A stretch of DNA of 64,000 bases from Flavobacteriales bacterium UBA6051 (lineage in GTDB: Bacteria; Bacteroidota; Bacteroidia; Flavobacteriales_D; Crocinitomicaceae). This document shows, piece by piece, positions 1 through 9,613 of this stretch. Position 1 is the first letter of the stretch. The number at the start of each line of letters is the position of its first letter. The translations under genes and the position numbers were made by a program. The stretch lies in the NCBI GenBank assembly GCA_002427735.1, contig DIYP01000005.1:62001-126000 (forward strand), given 5' to 3'. The notes beneath the pieces are model-generated. The model was not told the origin of the DNA and did no database searches. It saw only the letters and a program-made list of their open reading frames with translations.

Positions 1-1130
1 TTAAAAAAGCACGCTTTGTCAATCAAATGATGATTGATGCTTTCCGAAACAATGTATATGAGGAACCTTCTGAACGGCTTGATATAACTTTCCTCGACTC
101 TGTTTTAAGCCATGAACTTGGAGCGAGCAAGCTGCCTTCTGGATTTATGTTTATGATCACGGATGAGTTCAACAATCCCATTGAGTATGCAATGGCACCC
201 GATTATTATAGATTGGATTTAGACTCTTCGAAAGCGCATACAACGCGACTTTTCCCTAGTAATCCTTTAGATGAGAATCTGTTTTTACACATTGTTTTCC
301 CTGAACAAAACTCGTTTGTCTTGATGGAGATGTGGGCACCGCTTACCGTGAATGCTCTATTGGTGATCCTTATCATTGTAGCGATGGTTATCATGTTCAA
401 AACCATTCTTACACAAAAGAAACTATCAGAGATGAAAAATGACTTTATCTCTAATATGACGCATGAGTTCAAAACTCCAATTTCGACAATTTCACTTGCA
501 TGCGAAGCGATGACTGACTCTGATATGGTCACGGATCAAAATGATTCATCCAAGCCATTTATCAAAATGATCAACGATGAGAACAAACGACTCAGCATTT
601 TAGTTGAACGAATACTTCAAAGCGCTACACTTGATCGCGGAGAATTGCGTCTTCAACAAGAACGAGTGCTCCTCAACGAAGTAATTCATGAAATTGCTCA
701 AAAAGCTCAATTTAGAGTTACAGGAAATAGCGGCGCTATCAATGTGGACATTCCAACCGAACTTATTTATGTAAATGCGGATCGAATGCATTTAATCAAT
801 ACCATCTCTAACCTTGTTGACAATGCCATTAAATACAGCACTACCAGTCCTAAAGTGAACATTTCACTCAAACAACAAGGAAAAGCATTGGCATTAACGA
901 TTGCTGATTCGGGTATTGGAATAAAAAAAGAACACTTGAACAAAATATTTGACAAGTTGTACCGTGTTCCTACAGGAAATATTCACAATGTGAAAGGATT
1001 TGGACTCGGACTTAGCTATGTGAAAGCTATCGTCGAACTCCATGGATGGGAAATACAAGTAAAAAGCAAACCAGAACAAGGTTCAGAATTTATACTATTA
1101 ATCAAAGATTCATATGGAAAAGGAAATTAG
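1..1130 (+). CDS. Sensor histidine kinase, 5' end outside the window
   Basis: Membrane sensor kinase that would autophosphorylate on a histidine and pass the phosphate to the regulator encoded just downstream. The reading frame is open to the left edge, so the N-terminus is missing; the first ATG inside the window is at 27. Visible parts in order are a periplasmic segment, a membrane helix around 350-405, the H-box MTHEFKTPIS with the phospho-acceptor His codon at 462-464, and a HATPase domain with the N-box (NLVDNAIKYS) and G-boxes (DSGIGI, GFGLGLSYV). This layout is typical of HisKA/HATPase kinases paired with OmpR-type regulators in Bacteroidota. The 3' end overlaps the regulator gene by 17 bp, which indicates translational coupling. 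The signal sensed cannot be inferred. Confidence 0.93.
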   Translation, partial: KKARFVNQMMIDAFRNNVYEEPSERLDITFLDSVLSHELGASKLPSGFMFMITDEFNNPIEYAMAPDYYRLDLDSSKAHTTRLFPSNPLDENLFLHIVFPEQNSFVLMEMWAPLTVNALLVILIIVAMVIMFKTILTQKKLSEMKNDFISNMTHEFKTPISTISLACEAMTDSDMVTDQNDSSKPFIKMINDENKRLSILVERILQSATLDRGELRLQQERVLLNEVIHEIAQKAQFRVTGNSGAINVDIPTELIYVNADRMHLINTISNLVDNAIKYSTTSPKVNISLKQQGKALALTIADSGIGIKKEHLNKIFDKLYRVPTGNIHNVKGFGLGLSYVKAIVELHGWEIQVKSKPEQGSEFILLIKDSYGKGN

Positions 1131-1806
1131 AATTCTACTCGCAGAAGATGATCTTAACCTCGGGCAACTGTTACACACCTTTTTAAAGTCGAAAGGCTTC
1201 AGCGTTTCTCTAGCTCAAAATGGAAAGATTGCTTTCGAGAAGTTCAACAAGAATACTTATGATTTTTGCGTGTTTGATGTAATGATGCCCGAAATGGATG
1301 GCTTCACATTGGCAAAGGAAATTCGTGAAATCGATAAGCAAATTCCAATTCTATTCCTTACTGCTAAATCCATGAAAGACGATAAGCTGGAAGGGTTCTC
1401 TCTCGGCGCGGATGACTATTTAACAAAGCCATTTGCTATGGAAGAATTACTTGCCAGAATTAACGCTATTTTGCGCAGAACGGATATTTCTACGGAAGAA
1501 GTATCTGAAGAAGACTTGTACATTGGGTCCATTAAATATGAACCTGAATTTCGTTTGCTTCATTTGAAGGATGAGGTGAAGAAGTTAACAACAAAAGAGA
1601 ATCAGCTACTACAGCTTCTTGTAAAGAATAAAAATGATATCCTTGATCGAAATGCTACGCTACGTGCTATTTGGGGAGACGACAATTACTTCAACGGTCG
1701 AAGCATGGACGTATATATCGCGAAGCTCAGAAAAGTATTGAAAGCAGATGAAAGCGTTGAAATAATGAACGTACATGGTAAAGGGTTTAAACTGGTAATA
1801 AAATAA
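1114..1806 (+). CDS. OmpR/PhoB-type response regulator
   Basis: DNA-binding response regulator of 230 residues. The receiver domain (about 5-118) has the acidic pair E11/D12, the phospho-acceptor D55 in VFDVMMPEMDG, the switch Thr in LFLTAK and the conserved Lys in YLTKPF. A winged-helix Trans_reg_C domain (about 135-229) follows, ending in the usual MDVYIAKLRKVL and VHGKGFKL motifs. It starts inside the 3' end of the preceding kinase gene (17-bp overlap), so the pair is co-translated. It resembles the RprXY type of systems common in Bacteroidota, but target genes cannot be read from this sequence. The polysaccharide genes start 145 bp downstream and may be independent. Confidence 0.95.
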   Translation: MEKEIRILLAEDDLNLGQLLHTFLKSKGFSVSLAQNGKIAFEKFNKNTYDFCVFDVMMPEMDGFTLAKEIREIDKQIPILFLTAKSMKDDKLEGFSLGADDYLTKPFAMEELLARINAILRRTDISTEEVSEEDLYIGSIKYEPEFRLLHLKDEVKKLTTKENQLLQLLVKNKNDILDRNATLRAIWGDDNYFNGRSMDVYIAKLRKVLKADESVEIMNVHGKGFKLVIK

Positions 1807-1951
1807 GTGCCACTTTCTTTATTGGGCGCGTTTTGCATTTCATCTTACGTCATCGCATCCTCTAACTTTTCGTATTTTTAGCGCGTTTAACCATGGCTAT
1901 GCGAACACTAAAAGCAATGAATTTTAGTGAACTGTTCGCTAATTATTCTGA

Positions 1952-3406
1952 ATGCAAAAGAAATTTATTTCCAACCTTGCGTTGATGGTTCTTCTCAATT
2001 TGCTGGTAAAACCGCTGGCAATTTTTGGGATTGATGCAACTGTTCAGAACAGGGTAGGAGCCGAAGCCTACGGAATTTACTTCTCACTGCTTAATTTTTC
2101 CGTTTTATTCAACATTCTGCTCGATTTTGGAATCAATAATTTCACAACAAAAAACATTGCCCAATCCCCAAGCGTAGCGACCAAATACTTGGGGCGTGTC
2201 TTAACGTTTAGGTTTGTTTTATTCTTCTTTTATGCCATTGTTTCATATTCCATAGCCTTTGCTCTTGGATGGAATTCTTATGAGCTTTATTTATTGAGTT
2301 TTCTCGTTCTCAACCAATTCATCATAACGCTTATCGCATATATCCGAAGTTATTTTGGCGGGCTTTTACTATTTAAAACCGATGCCTTCATTGGTGTCTT
2401 AGATCGTTTACTTCTTATCCTACTCTGTGGTGCGGTATTATTCTTACCTGTCACTGATGTTCCCTTCAAAATTGAATGGTTCATTTGGATTCAAACCATC
2501 TGCTATGCCCTTGCATTTATCATTGCGCTTATTCTCTTATTTGCAAAAATTGGGGTGCCCAAACTAAAGTATCGCCCGGTCTTCTCTTATGCAATTATCC
2601 GTAAAAGCTTCCCCTATGCGTTACTCATTTTGTTGATGATGATTTATACAAGGGTGGATTCTGTCATGATCGAACGCATACATCAAGAAGGGAAACTGCA
2701 AGCTGGCTATTACGCACAAGGGTTTCGATTGCTCAGTGCACTTTTCATGTTCGCTATGTTATTTTCCAATCTTTTATTTCCACTGTTTTCCAAAATGTTT
2801 GCAAAACGTCAGGATGTAATTCCTTTGCTGTCAACTTCGGCCAAACTGCTCGTGGGAACATCTATCATGATTGCCCTTGTTTGTTTTTTCAATAGCGAAT
2901 TCATTCTTGGTTTAATCTACGAAGCTGATGTGGTGCACAGTAACACTTCTTTTCAACTATTGATGTTCAGTTTTATTGGAATGTGTTCAACCGTCATTTT
3001 TGGAACATTGCTCACTGCAAAAGGTGCCCTACGATTTTTAAACATTGTCTCAGCCATTGGAATTGTGGTCAACATTATCATCAACTTTTATCTCATTCCT
3101 TTATATGGAGCGACAGGTGCGGCTGTTGCAACGCTCATGACACAATCTACCGTATCACTTATTCAGTTCGTTTATTGCATGCGCATACTTAAATTGGATT
3201 TTTCGTTCATTGTGGTTGGGCAATTTTTACTATTCATCAGCGTCATATTTGGGCTCTCTTACTTTGTTCGGGCGGAGTCTATAACAGTATTGGCGGCAAT
3301 TCTGATGATCTCTTTTCTATCCATGTTTCTCTTTAAACTAATTGATCTAAAAGCGCTTTCCGCGACACTCAAAAAAGCTCCTAAAGAAGAAATCGAGACT
3401 CAATAA
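1952..3406 (+). CDS. Polysaccharide flippase (Wzx/MATE-like membrane protein)
   Basis: Integral membrane protein of 484 residues with about 12-14 hydrophobic helices, matching the oligosaccharide flippase family that moves lipid-linked glycans across the cytoplasmic membrane. The N-terminal region (VQNRVGAEAYGIYFSL) and the central charged stretch (ARVDSVMIER-like, here TRVDSVMIERI) are typical of the family. A Wzz-like and an O-antigen-ligase-like gene follow in the same direction, which supports a role in export of a surface polysaccharide by a Wzx/Wzy-type route. No glycosyltransferases lie beside it, so the glycan itself is assembled elsewhere. A second flippase of the same superfamily lies at 13656-15131. 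Confidence 0.85.
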   Translation: MQKKFISNLALMVLLNLLVKPLAIFGIDATVQNRVGAEAYGIYFSLLNFSVLFNILLDFGINNFTTKNIAQSPSVATKYLGRVLTFRFVLFFFYAIVSYSIAFALGWNSYELYLLSFLVLNQFIITLIAYIRSYFGGLLLFKTDAFIGVLDRLLLILLCGAVLFLPVTDVPFKIEWFIWIQTICYALAFIIALILLFAKIGVPKLKYRPVFSYAIIRKSFPYALLILLMMIYTRVDSVMIERIHQEGKLQAGYYAQGFRLLSALFMFAMLFSNLLFPLFSKMFAKRQDVIPLLSTSAKLLVGTSIMIALVCFFNSEFILGLIYEADVVHSNTSFQLLMFSFIGMCSTVIFGTLLTAKGALRFLNIVSAIGIVVNIIINFYLIPLYGATGAAVATLMTQSTVSLIQFVYCMRILKLDFSFIVVGQFLLFISVIFGLSYFVRAESITVLAAILMISFLSMFLFKLIDLKALSATLKKAPKEEIETQ

Positions 3407-3478
3407 AATAAATTGGATTATTCTCAGTTATAAGACTCGGTTAGAAATCTTAACTTCGCGCTACTTAAAAAACCAGAA

Positions 3479-4489
3479 ATGAGTGAAAACAAGGATGTGT
3501 TTGAAGGTGTCAGAAAGACCCTAATTCAAACACTTTACGATAAAAAGCTACCCGTTCTTCTTTTTCCAACAATAGCAGGTTTGATTGCTTTGGTTATTTC
3601 AATGTTCTTAACACCTATGTTTAAGTCTACTGCGATTGTATTCCCTGCAGCCACAAGTACGGTGTCTTTCTCAGAGCAGCGAAATGCAAAAGCTTCTTCT
3701 ATGGATTTCGGAGAAGAAGAGCAAGCGGAGCAATTGGTGCAGATTCTTAAATCATCTCGTATTCGCAATATCATTGTAGAACGGTTCGACCTCATGAATC
3801 ACTATGAAATTGATGCCAACGATGAGAACAAATACTACAAACTTGGAAAGGCCTGGGAGAACCACATTCAGTTCGCCAGAACGCGCTATGGGTCAATTCA
3901 AATTGATGTGTGGGATCGCGATCGTGAACTGGCAGCAGAAATTGCTAATAAAATTGTTGATCTAATTGACACGGTTAAAAACGACATGGTTCGTGAACGT
4001 ACAGTACCAGCTTTTGACATCAACAAGCGAAAGCGTGACATGCTGGAGAAAGAAAAAGACGGCTTAACTGCCCAATTGGACAGCTTGTCAACATTGGGGG
4101 TTGTTCCTACAGAGAGTCGTGCGAATTTATTTCAGGCATATAACGACGCAAAAAATCCTACGGACAAAGCTTTCTTTAAAGAGCAAATTGATGTTAACTT
4201 AAAGTACGGAGCGACGTATGACGGATTGGTTATGCTTCGTGATGAGCGAATTGTAAAACTCACGAAGTTTGAAGACGCTTATGAACAGGCAGAATCCGAT
4301 GCGAACACCTTGTTCAACCATAAGTTCGTCGTTGAACCAGCCGTAGTTGCTGATAAGAAAGACAAGCCGAAACGCGCCATTATTACCATTCTCAGTGGTA
4401 TCGGTGCTTTTGTGTTTATCGTCTTCCTCATTTTGATTAGAGAGCGACTAGCTGAATTGAAGCGAAATAGTCAGACTTCGAAAGCATAA
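3479..4489 (+). CDS. Wzz-like polysaccharide chain-length/co-polymerase protein
   Basis: Protein of 336 residues with the Wzz topology: a short cytoplasmic N-terminus, a membrane helix at about 22-45, a long periplasmic part rich in predicted helix and coiled coil (about 46-295), and a second membrane helix at about 300-320 followed by a basic tail. The segment after the first helix (MFKSTAIVFPA) is the usual Wzz start. Family members set the chain length of O-antigen or exopolysaccharide by oligomerising around the polymerase. It lacks a C-terminal BY-kinase domain. It sits between the flippase and the O-antigen-ligase-like gene, with only 7 bp to the latter, consistent with one transcription unit. 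Confidence 0.85.
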   Translation: MSENKDVFEGVRKTLIQTLYDKKLPVLLFPTIAGLIALVISMFLTPMFKSTAIVFPAATSTVSFSEQRNAKASSMDFGEEEQAEQLVQILKSSRIRNIIVERFDLMNHYEIDANDENKYYKLGKAWENHIQFARTRYGSIQIDVWDRDRELAAEIANKIVDLIDTVKNDMVRERTVPAFDINKRKRDMLEKEKDGLTAQLDSLSTLGVVPTESRANLFQAYNDAKNPTDKAFFKEQIDVNLKYGATYDGLVMLRDERIVKLTKFEDAYEQAESDANTLFNHKFVVEPAVVADKKDKPKRAIITILSGIGAFVFIVFLILIRERLAELKRNSQTSKA

Positions 4490-4496
4490 CTCCCGC

Positions 4497-5930
4497 ATGA
4501 AGGTGCTAAAACAATACGGGTTTTTCCTTGGGTTCGGACTTTTCTACCTGGTAATTTCTACGTATTTGATTTGGCATGATTTGGCTTACATGACCCTAGC
4601 TCCATTTGGGTTATTGGCTATCTATTTTGCAGTTTTTTATACAGAGCATACCTTTCTAGGGTTGGCTTTTCTCACTCCCCTTTCAATCAACATTGAAGAG
4701 TATACACAAAGTATTGGGCTATTTATTCCTACCGAGCCCATTCTTTTAGGGCTTATGGTGATGTTGCTGATGCAACAGCTCATCAAAAATCAAATTGATC
4801 GGGAGGTCTGGAAAAATCCCATAATATGGGCCGTATGCTTTTATATTTTCTGGATTTTCGTTACTTCCGTAACCAGCACTTCGCCGGAGGTTTCCTTCAA
4901 ATTTTTGTTGGCGAAACTATGGTTTATCATACCTATTTTATTCTTTGGCACCTCCGTTTTTGCAAAACCTAAAAACGTTCGGGCTTTCATCTGGTTGTTT
5001 TGCATTGCAATGTGTATTGCCATCATGTATACAATTACTGTTCATGCGAGCTATGGTTTCGGAGAAAAGGAAGGGCACTGGGTTATGTGGCCATTTTTCA
5101 AAGATCACACTATCTATGGATCTACCGTTGGCTTTTCTGTACCACTCGTTTTTGCATTGTACTTCTCTAAAAAACATGCACCGCTCATTCAAGGCGTCTT
5201 AATTTTGATGATCACCATCACCTTACTTGGCCTGTATTTCTCTTATACACGTGCAGCATGGCTGAGTGTATTCGCCTCATTATTTGTGCTGCTTTTCATT
5301 AAGCTAAAAATCAAATTCAGCGTATTGGCCACAATAGGAGTCTTAGCAGGAACAGCCCTGTTTTTTTCCTGGGATAATATTCAAATGGAACTCGAGCGAA
5401 ATAAGTACGAGCACACGACTGAGGAATTTGGAGAAAAGCTACAAAGTGCAACAAATGTAACCACTGATGCCTCAAATCTTGAACGCTTGAACCGATGGGC
5501 CTGTGCCATAGAGATGTTTAAACAACGACCAGTATTCGGATTCGGTCCTGGGACATATGCATTTGAATACGCCCGCTTTCAAGATCCTGAGAATTTAACG
5601 ATCATTTCGACCAACTTTGGTGACATGGGTAACGCGCACAGTGAATACCTTGGACCACTTTCAGAAATGGGACTACTTGGAATGCTAGCGATGCTGGGAA
5701 TCGTTGCGATGATCTTTTACAAAGGTATTACCTTATATATCAAGTGGCCAGCGGAGGATAAGGAAATGCGAACCTTGATTCTTGCTATGATCTTAGCACT
5801 TGTAACGTATTTCGTTCATGGTATCTTGAATAACTATTTGGATACAGATAAAGCTGCGGTACCTATATGGACTTTTTGTGCTTCATTTATTGGTCTTGAG
5901 ATTCTCCTCAAACGTAAAACCGTTCAGTAA
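4497..5930 (+). CDS. O-antigen ligase/polymerase-like membrane protein (Wzy_C)
   Basis: Polytopic membrane protein of 477 residues with about 11-12 helices. A large loop after the middle helices contains the pattern seen in the Wzy_C (O-antigen ligase) family: ERLNRWACAIEMFKQRPVFG, then GFGPGTY and the His-containing NAHSEYL before SEMGLLGML. WaaL-type enzymes transfer polymerised glycan to an acceptor, and Wzy-type enzymes polymerise it; sequence alone does not separate the two. It starts 7 bp after the Wzz-like gene and follows a flippase, so the three genes form a small export and assembly module for a surface polysaccharide. Confidence 0.82.
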   Translation: MKVLKQYGFFLGFGLFYLVISTYLIWHDLAYMTLAPFGLLAIYFAVFYTEHTFLGLAFLTPLSINIEEYTQSIGLFIPTEPILLGLMVMLLMQQLIKNQIDREVWKNPIIWAVCFYIFWIFVTSVTSTSPEVSFKFLLAKLWFIIPILFFGTSVFAKPKNVRAFIWLFCIAMCIAIMYTITVHASYGFGEKEGHWVMWPFFKDHTIYGSTVGFSVPLVFALYFSKKHAPLIQGVLILMITITLLGLYFSYTRAAWLSVFASLFVLLFIKLKIKFSVLATIGVLAGTALFFSWDNIQMELERNKYEHTTEEFGEKLQSATNVTTDASNLERLNRWACAIEMFKQRPVFGFGPGTYAFEYARFQDPENLTIISTNFGDMGNAHSEYLGPLSEMGLLGMLAMLGIVAMIFYKGITLYIKWPAEDKEMRTLILAMILALVTYFVHGILNNYLDTDKAAVPIWTFCASFIGLEILLKRKTVQ

Positions 5931-5933
5931 CGT

Positions 5934-5963
5934 TTTATTCGTTCCAACTTTATTTTAGTTTTG
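5934..5963 (+). promoter_or_regulatory. Bacteroidota-type promoter upstream of the bestrophin gene
   Basis: TAGTTTTG at 5956-5963 fits the TAnnTTTG -7 consensus, with a TTTA (5934-5937) at -33 and an 18-bp spacer. The start codon at 5999 lies about 35 bp downstream. It suggests that the bestrophin and photolyase genes are transcribed independently of the polysaccharide genes upstream. Confidence 0.5.
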
Positions 5964-5998
5964 TCTACTTGACATTTTTCTAAACCAACACTTAACAG

Positions 5999-7021
5999 AT
6001 GTATATCCAACGCGTTTTTAACCCGATCAACGCCATTCGTTTTTCCTATATCCCTATTATCATATTTGCCCTTTACTCGCTAACAGTTGTAAAATTGTTC
6101 ACCTGGCATCATTATGAGTGGCTGAAAATTCCTTGGGTCCCACTTACATTGATCGGTATTGCCGTGGCATTTTATGTAGGATTTAAGAATAACTCTGCCT
6201 ATGACAGAACATGGGAAGCGCGCAAGATTTGGGGAGGCATTGTTAATTCAAGCAGAAGTTGGGGTTCAATGGTGAAAGGTTTTGTAACGGACGAATTTGC
6301 GTTGGATAGCGTTCCCAATGAAGAAGTTGAGGCCATTCGAAAAAGGTTAATTTATCGGCACATTGCATGGTTATACCGTTTAAAACGACAACTCAGGGCA
6401 CTCAAGCCTTGGGAACATGATGTTAGGTTGAATAGACGCTATCGCAAGTACATTGCTGAGCTATTTCCAAATGATGATCCGGAAACTGAGCTAAAAAAAC
6501 TCATGTCCAGTGAAGAAGCTGATCAATTGTTAAAATCAAAAAATGCTTGTACTCAATTAATCGATATGCAATCAGAGGATCTTCGTGAATTGAAACGACG
6601 TGGACTTATCGATGATTTCCGACATATGGAGCTTCAAAAAATGCTCACAGAATTCTATACTTTACAAGGAAAATGCGAGCGAATTAAGAATTTCCCATTA
6701 CCGAGGCATTATGCATCATTAAGTGTATACTTCGTCTATATATTTATTTTTCTACTTCCAATGGGATTGCTGTCTGCTTTTTCTGACGCAAGCCTGAATA
6801 GTTATATGATCTGGAGTGTTATTCCATTTTCAACATTGATTTCATGGGTTTTTTGGATGATGGAAAGTGCAGGGGATTATGCTGAAAATCCTTTTGAAGG
6901 GTTAGCATTTGATACGCCTATGGATTCGCTCACAAGAACCATTGAAATTGATTTACGCGAAATGCTAGGTGAGACAGATTTACCTGCACCAATTGGACCA
7001 AAAGACGGGTTCGTAATGTAA
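5999..7021 (+). CDS. Bestrophin family anion/cation channel protein
   Basis: Membrane protein of 340 residues of the bestrophin (RFP-TM/UPF0187) family. Visible hallmarks are N-terminal helices, the conserved segment VGFKNNSAYDRTWEARKIWG near residues 60-80, paired hydrophobic helices around 240-290, and the acidic C-terminal motif ENPFEGLAFDTPMDSL that corresponds to the family's DPFEND-like region. Bacterial bestrophins form pentameric channels in the inner membrane; eukaryotic ones conduct chloride. The length is normal. The photolyase gene starts 14 bp after its stop codon, so the two are probably co-transcribed. No direct functional link between channel and DNA repair is established here. 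Confidence 0.88.
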   Translation: MYIQRVFNPINAIRFSYIPIIIFALYSLTVVKLFTWHHYEWLKIPWVPLTLIGIAVAFYVGFKNNSAYDRTWEARKIWGGIVNSSRSWGSMVKGFVTDEFALDSVPNEEVEAIRKRLIYRHIAWLYRLKRQLRALKPWEHDVRLNRRYRKYIAELFPNDDPETELKKLMSSEEADQLLKSKNACTQLIDMQSEDLRELKRRGLIDDFRHMELQKMLTEFYTLQGKCERIKNFPLPRHYASLSVYFVYIFIFLLPMGLLSAFSDASLNSYMIWSVIPFSTLISWVFWMMESAGDYAENPFEGLAFDTPMDSLTRTIEIDLREMLGETDLPAPIGPKDGFVM

Positions 7022-7035
7022 TTTGACTAGTTATT

Positions 7036-8334
7036 ATGCGACAAAAGGTTTCTCTATTTTGGTTTCGCCGAGATTTGCGTCTAAAGGACAATCATGGTCT
7101 TTTAAAAGCATTGGAAGGAGACCATCCCGTTCTGCCCGTTTTTATTTTTGATACTGAGATTATTCAGGAACTTCCGTCAGATGACCCTCGTATAAATTTT
7201 ATTTACGATAGCTTAAAAGAGATCTCGGACTTTTTAAAATCGCACTCCAGTAGTCTTTGTATTAAACGTGGTGTCCCGACAGATATATGGAAAGAACTCA
7301 TTGATGAATTTGATGTGCAATCGGTTTACACTAACGAAGATTACGAGCCCTATGCAATCGATCGGGATAAAAACATTGAGACATTGTTGACTACTGCAAA
7401 AATACCTTTCCATAGTTTCAAGGATCAGGTTCTTTTTGCCAAACACGATGTGCTCAAGAACGATGGTACGCCTTACACTGTTTACACTCCCTATAAAAAT
7501 AAGTGGCTGGAGCATTTGAGCATAGAAGGCATTCCCACTTATCAGAGTGAGGAAAATTTCAACTACGCTAAAATAGATCTTGCCTTTCCTGAATTGTCTG
7601 ATTTGGGATTCAAGCGCTCAGCTATTTTGGTGAAGAGTTTTAAGGTTGATGACTTAGCAGATTACGCAGAGGTCCGCAACTTTCCTGCTAAGGATAAAAC
7701 AAGCTACTTATCCCCTCATCTGCGTTTTGGAACGGTCAGTGTTCGAGATATTCTTCGACAAGTTCAAAACAATGCTGTCTTTACCAGTGAACTCGTTTGG
7801 CGCGAGTTTTTCATGCAGATCCTGTTTCATTTTCCATATGTCGTTCATGGAAATTTCAGGAAAAAATATGATGGCATTCGTTGGATTAATGATCAGCAGC
7901 AATTTGAAAAATGGAAGCAAGGTCAAACGGGTTACCCCATCGTTGATGCTGGAATGCGCGAACTGAACGCGACGGGATATATGCATAATCGCGTTAGGAT
8001 GGTCGTCGCTAGCTTTTTGTGTAAACACTTACTTATTGATTGGCGTTGGGGAGAAGCTTACTTTGCGGAGAAACTATTGGATTTCGAGCTTTCTTCGAAT
8101 AATGGTAACTGGCAATGGGCGGCAGGAACAGGCTGTGATGCAGCACCCTACTTCCGTGTGTTTAACCCGACTGAACAGGTCAAAAAATTTGATTCTCAGC
8201 TAGCTTACATTCGTAAGTGGGTACCAGAATTAGATTCTTTTGACTACCCTACCCCAATAGTTGAGCACAAATCTGCACGACTAAGGGCTATTGAAGAATA
8301 CAAGAAGGGAATCGAGCGGTCTGAAGCAAATTAA
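7036..8334 (+). CDS. phrB: Deoxyribodipyrimidine photolyase/cryptochrome family
   Basis: Flavoprotein of 432 residues that uses blue light to split pyrimidine dimers. The N-terminal Rossmann-like photolyase domain starts with LFWFRRDLRLKDN. The C-terminal FAD-binding domain has WREFF, the motif GYPIVDAGMREL, HNRVRMVVASFL, and the run NNGNWQWAAGTGCDAAPYFR, which in class I CPD photolyases holds flavin contacts and part of the electron-transfer tryptophan chain. The length matches bacterial class I enzymes. A cryptochrome with only signalling function cannot be excluded, but the motifs fit a repair enzyme. It ends one base before the convergent EnvC-like gene, leaving no space for a terminator. 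Confidence 0.9.
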   Translation: MRQKVSLFWFRRDLRLKDNHGLLKALEGDHPVLPVFIFDTEIIQELPSDDPRINFIYDSLKEISDFLKSHSSSLCIKRGVPTDIWKELIDEFDVQSVYTNEDYEPYAIDRDKNIETLLTTAKIPFHSFKDQVLFAKHDVLKNDGTPYTVYTPYKNKWLEHLSIEGIPTYQSEENFNYAKIDLAFPELSDLGFKRSAILVKSFKVDDLADYAEVRNFPAKDKTSYLSPHLRFGTVSVRDILRQVQNNAVFTSELVWREFFMQILFHFPYVVHGNFRKKYDGIRWINDQQQFEKWKQGQTGYPIVDAGMRELNATGYMHNRVRMVVASFLCKHLLIDWRWGEAYFAEKLLDFELSSNNGNWQWAAGTGCDAAPYFRVFNPTEQVKKFDSQLAYIRKWVPELDSFDYPTPIVEHKSARLRAIEEYKKGIERSEAN

Positions 8335-8335
8335 A

Positions 8336-9613
8336 TCATCGACTCACCCACAACGATGGGTTTAGACAAGTAACGGAACTCCCAACAACTTTATGAATTT
8401 CAAAGTGGGCAATCGATATGTTTTGCTTATCATCAGTTAGCAATGACCCAATTACTTTCTTTGTACTCACCTTGCTACCTACGCTTACATAGGTATCTTT
8501 TAAGTTGCTATAAACAGTTCTGTAGTTACCATGCTTAATGATTACTACTTTTCCCGCACCTGGGATATTTAAAACACTTGTTACCTCTCCCTCAAAAACC
8601 GCTCTGACCTGCGCATTTTTTGGCGTACTTATGTCAATTCCACGATTATTGGTGTAAACATTTTTGAGTGTTGGATGCGGATTTTTTCCAAACTTCTCAG
8701 TGATACTACCTTTATTTACCGGCCAAGGTAAGCGCCCTTTGTTTCCTTCAAACGATGCACTAAGTTTCGCTGCTTCCTTTGTTTCCGCAAACGTTGGAGC
8801 ACTAACAGCAGCAGGGGGTTCAGCTGCCGTCGTTCCAGCAGCTTTTCTCCGTGCTTCCTCAGCCTTACGACGCCGTGCCTCTGCTTCGGCAATCTCTTTT
8901 TTAATAGCTGCAGCAATTTTTGCCTTCAGATTTGCACGCTTGCGCTCTTCTTCCTTCAGGCGTGTCATTAATAATTCTTCCTCCTGCTTAAAACGCTTAT
9001 ATACTTCTTCCTGTTTTTTGCGATCTTCTTCAATGGCCGCTTTCTCCTTACTTTTTTCGCCAAGCATTAGCTTCTTGTACTCCTTCTCTTTTTCAATTGC
9101 GACAATCTCTTCCTTAATAATAGCCTGATTCTGGCGAATCGCTAAAAATTGCTTTTGTTGAATTTCAGAAATTCGTTGTAGATACTTTGCGCGTTTGAGT
9201 GCTTCATAGTAACTGTCAGCAGAAAATAAATACATCATCTTTCCGTACTTATTTCTGTTTTTATAAGCGTATACGAGTAACTGTTTGTATTGTGCTTTTA
9301 AACGATCAATTTTGTCGTGTAGCTCTGTAATTTGCTGTCCTTTTTTCTGAACATTCAGTTCTGCACCACGGATTTGGTTATCATAGTTTTTCAGCAATTG
9401 CTCTCGATACGAAATTTGATTTTCTATTACTTTCAATTCATTCAGCGACGCCTCTGTATTTGACTTCGATTTATCCAACAATAGTTTTGTATCCGAGATT
9501 TTTCGCTCCAGCCGTTCTTGTTCTCTTTTTAACTTCTCACTGGTAGATTGCGCCACGATTGACGAGGAAATACAAACAAATGCTATGACCAGAAGATTAC
9601 TTACACTTCTCAT
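8336..9613 (-). CDS. EnvC-like murein hydrolase activator (degenerate LytM/M23)
   Basis: Exported protein of 425 residues: signal peptide (about 1-21, ending SIVAQ), long coiled coil (about 22-255) rich in Lys, Glu and Arg, an Ala/Pro linker, then a C-terminal LytM/M23 domain (about 300-420). The usual zinc ligands are incomplete. The His of the HxxxD motif is absent (NNRGIDIS, Asp kept), the YxHL His is replaced (YSNL), and HxH has only its second His (IAHFEI). This matches EnvC, which is non-catalytic and activates N-acetylmuramyl amidases at the division septum. No amidase gene is adjacent. It is the last gene of a seven-gene minus-strand operon and overlaps the DUF4292 gene by 17 bp. Confidence 0.88.
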   Translation of the reverse strand: MRSVSNLLVIAFVCISSSIVAQSTSEKLKREQERLERKISDTKLLLDKSKSNTEASLNELKVIENQISYREQLLKNYDNQIRGAELNVQKKGQQITELHDKIDRLKAQYKQLLVYAYKNRNKYGKMMYLFSADSYYEALKRAKYLQRISEIQQKQFLAIRQNQAIIKEEIVAIEKEKEYKKLMLGEKSKEKAAIEEDRKKQEEVYKRFKQEEELLMTRLKEEERKRANLKAKIAAAIKKEIAEAEARRRKAEEARRKAAGTTAAEPPAAVSAPTFAETKEAAKLSASFEGNKGRLPWPVNKGSITEKFGKNPHPTLKNVYTNNRGIDISTPKNAQVRAVFEGEVTSVLNIPGAGKVVIIKHGNYRTVYSNLKDTYVSVGSKVSTKKVIGSLLTDDKQNISIAHFEIHKVVGSSVTCLNPSLWVSR

